From Closterium sp. NIES-65 (taxonomy: Eukaryota; Streptophyta; Zygnematophyceae; Desmidiales; Closteriaceae): 64,000 nucleotides of DNA. Location of the stretch: assembly GCA_948144175.1 (NCBI GenBank), contig CANXME010000234.1, positions 58,250 through 122,249 of the forward strand, given 5' to 3'. The notes below the pieces were generated by a model that did not search any database, was not told the origin of the DNA, and worked only from the letters and a program-made list of their open reading frames with translations. Below are positions 63,201 to 64,000 of the stretch, in pieces (the stretch's first letter is position 1; the number at the start of each line of letters is the position of its first letter). The position numbers and the translations under genes were made by a program.

Positions 63201-64000
63201 TTGATTTTTTGCACACACTAGGCCCTTGCTCTTGCTATTTTGCACTCGCTAGGCCCTTGTTCTTGCAATTTTGCACACGCTAGCCCCTTGTTCTTGCAAT
63301 TTTGCACACGCTAGGCCCTTGTTCTTGCTATTTTGCACACGCTAGGCCCTTGTTCTTTTTATTTTGCACACGCTAGGTCATTGTTCTTGCGATTTTGCAC
63401 ACGCTATGCCCTTGTTCTTTTTATTTTGCACACGCTAGGCCCTTGTTCTTGCAATTTTGCACATGCTAGACCCTTGTTCTTTTTATTTTGCACACGGTAG
63501 GCCCTTGTTCTTGCTATTTCGCGAATGCTAGGCCCTTGTTCTTGAATTTTTGCAGACCATAGGCCCTTGCTCTTGCTATTTTGCACTCGCTAAGCCCTTG
63601 TTCTTGAAATTTTGCACATGCTAGGCCCTTGTTCTTGCAATTTTGCAAACGCTAGGCCCTTGTTCTTTTTATTTTGCACACGCTAGGCCCTTGTTCTTTT
63701 TATTTTGCACACGCTAGGCCTTTGTTCTGGCTATTTTGCACACGCTGTGCCCTTGTTCTTTTTATTTTGCACACGCTAAGCCCTTGTTCTTGCAATTTTG
63801 AACATGCTAGACCCTTGTTTTTTTTATTTTGCACACGCTAGGCCCTTGTTCTTGCAATTTCGCAAACGCTAGGCACTTGTTCTTGATTTTTTGCACACGC
63901 TAGGCCCTTGCTCTTGCTATTTTGCACTCGCTAGGCCCTTGTTCTTGCAATTTTGCACACGCTAGGCCCTTGTTCTTGCAATTTTGCACACGCTAGGCCC

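Larger units (their letters stand above)
49660..63525 (+). repeat. HOR of the 31-bp satellite marked by a CGCGAA monomer
   Basis: A special monomer, CTTGCTATTTCGCGAACGC, contains TCGCGA (an NruI site) and is nearly always followed by a CTTGATTTTTTG unit and then a CTATTTTGCACTCGC unit. CGCGAA starts near 49,660, 50,093, 50,433, 50,774, 51,059, 51,342, 51,625, 52,305, 52,801, 53,574, 53,853 and onward to about 63,520. Many intervals are 340-341 bp (11 x 31 minus 1 or 0) or 283-285 bp, with multiples where a copy is missing. Decayed versions (CGCAAAC near 57,170, 58,037 and 61,690; CGTGAAC near 62,373 and 63,179; TTTTGTGAAC near 58,714) keep the same place. The basic HOR is about 9-11 monomers. 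Confidence 0.88.
49563..64000 (+). repeat. 31-bp satellite array
   Basis: About 14.4 kb of a 31-bp monomer beginning CACACGCTAGGCCCTTGTTC and ending in a T-rich tail. The tail defines subtypes: CTTGCTATTTTG, CTTTTTATTTTG, CTTGCAATTTTG, the 30-bp CTTGTATTTTG, CTTGATTTTTTG, and the CTTGCTATTTCGCGAAC type. In a typical unit, T outnumbers A by 12 to 4 on the plus strand, so the strands are strongly asymmetric. Orientation never switches. The array continues beyond the window end. It shares no overall similarity with the 17-bp unit. Small changes such as CTATGCCC or CTAGACCC remove or shift the TAG that otherwise closes one frame in three, giving many open frames of 60-130 codons that I do not treat as genes. 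Confidence 0.98.

Noticed and set aside
49563..64000. Small proteins of 60-130 residues with hydrophobic repeats (MHTLGPCSFYFAHARPLF type)
   Set aside because: They are translations of three 31-bp monomers in a row, opened where CTAG became CTAT or CTAA. The same peptides recur wherever the HOR recurs.
1..64000. CRISPR array
   Set aside because: Repeats are directly contiguous, with no unique spacers, leader or cas genes, and the context is a eukaryotic-type satellite.
1..64000. CENP-B box or other known centromere motif
   Set aside because: I found no match to the TTCG....A..CGGG pattern in the typical monomers. Centromere identity cannot be claimed from sequence alone.

Overview
The whole 64 kb is tandem satellite DNA. 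I see no gene, RNA gene, transposon or bacterial-type operon anywhere in it. The window suggests a large eukaryotic genome, probably a heterochromatic block resolved by long-read assembly. The reasons are unbroken satellite arrays tens of kilobases long, higher-order repeats (HORs), nested segmental duplications, and CpG-to-TpG/CpA style variation in every family, which would fit a host that methylates cytosine. The species cannot be named from the sequence, and centromere, pericentromere, subtelomere or sex/B chromosome cannot be told apart.

Layout. (1) 1-35,842: a 17-bp satellite (typical unit AAGCTCCTGGACCAGGC) in forward orientation. It has loose HORs up to about 18 kb, then a strongly structured, nested HOR domain at 18.23-34.85 kb. 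That domain includes a 1,480-bp tandem duplication and a recent 5,184-bp duplication. (2) 35,842: an exact orientation switch at the palindromic core of the monomer. (3) 35,843-39,372: the same satellite inverted. (4) 39,373-39,432: a fold-back cluster of two forward units and one reverse unit, forming a 17-bp perfect stem. (5) 39,433-40,825: a hexamer array (GTCCAC)n, bounded by a perfect 21-bp inverted repeat made of 17-bp satellite sequence. (6) 40,826-49,562: forward 17-bp satellite again, with HORs of 850 bp and about 1.0-1.4 kb. (7) about 49,563-64,000: an abrupt change, without a spacer, to a T-rich 31-bp satellite. It carries an approximately 11-monomer HOR marked by a CGCGAA (NruI-containing) monomer, a 283-bp triplication, and duplications of 868, 1,734, about 3,658 and about 4,524 bp. 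Both outer arrays run off the window ends.

Long open frames exist on both strands (up to 864 codons), but they follow from repeat arithmetic. A 17-bp unit reads as a 17-residue repeat in every frame, the hexamer has no stop codon in any frame, and the 31-bp unit reads as a 31-residue repeat. I do not annotate any of them as coding. The interest of the window lies in satellite evolution: inversion at a palindromic monomer core, likely birth of a hexamer satellite from a 17-mer, nested recent duplications, and a direct junction between two unrelated satellites.
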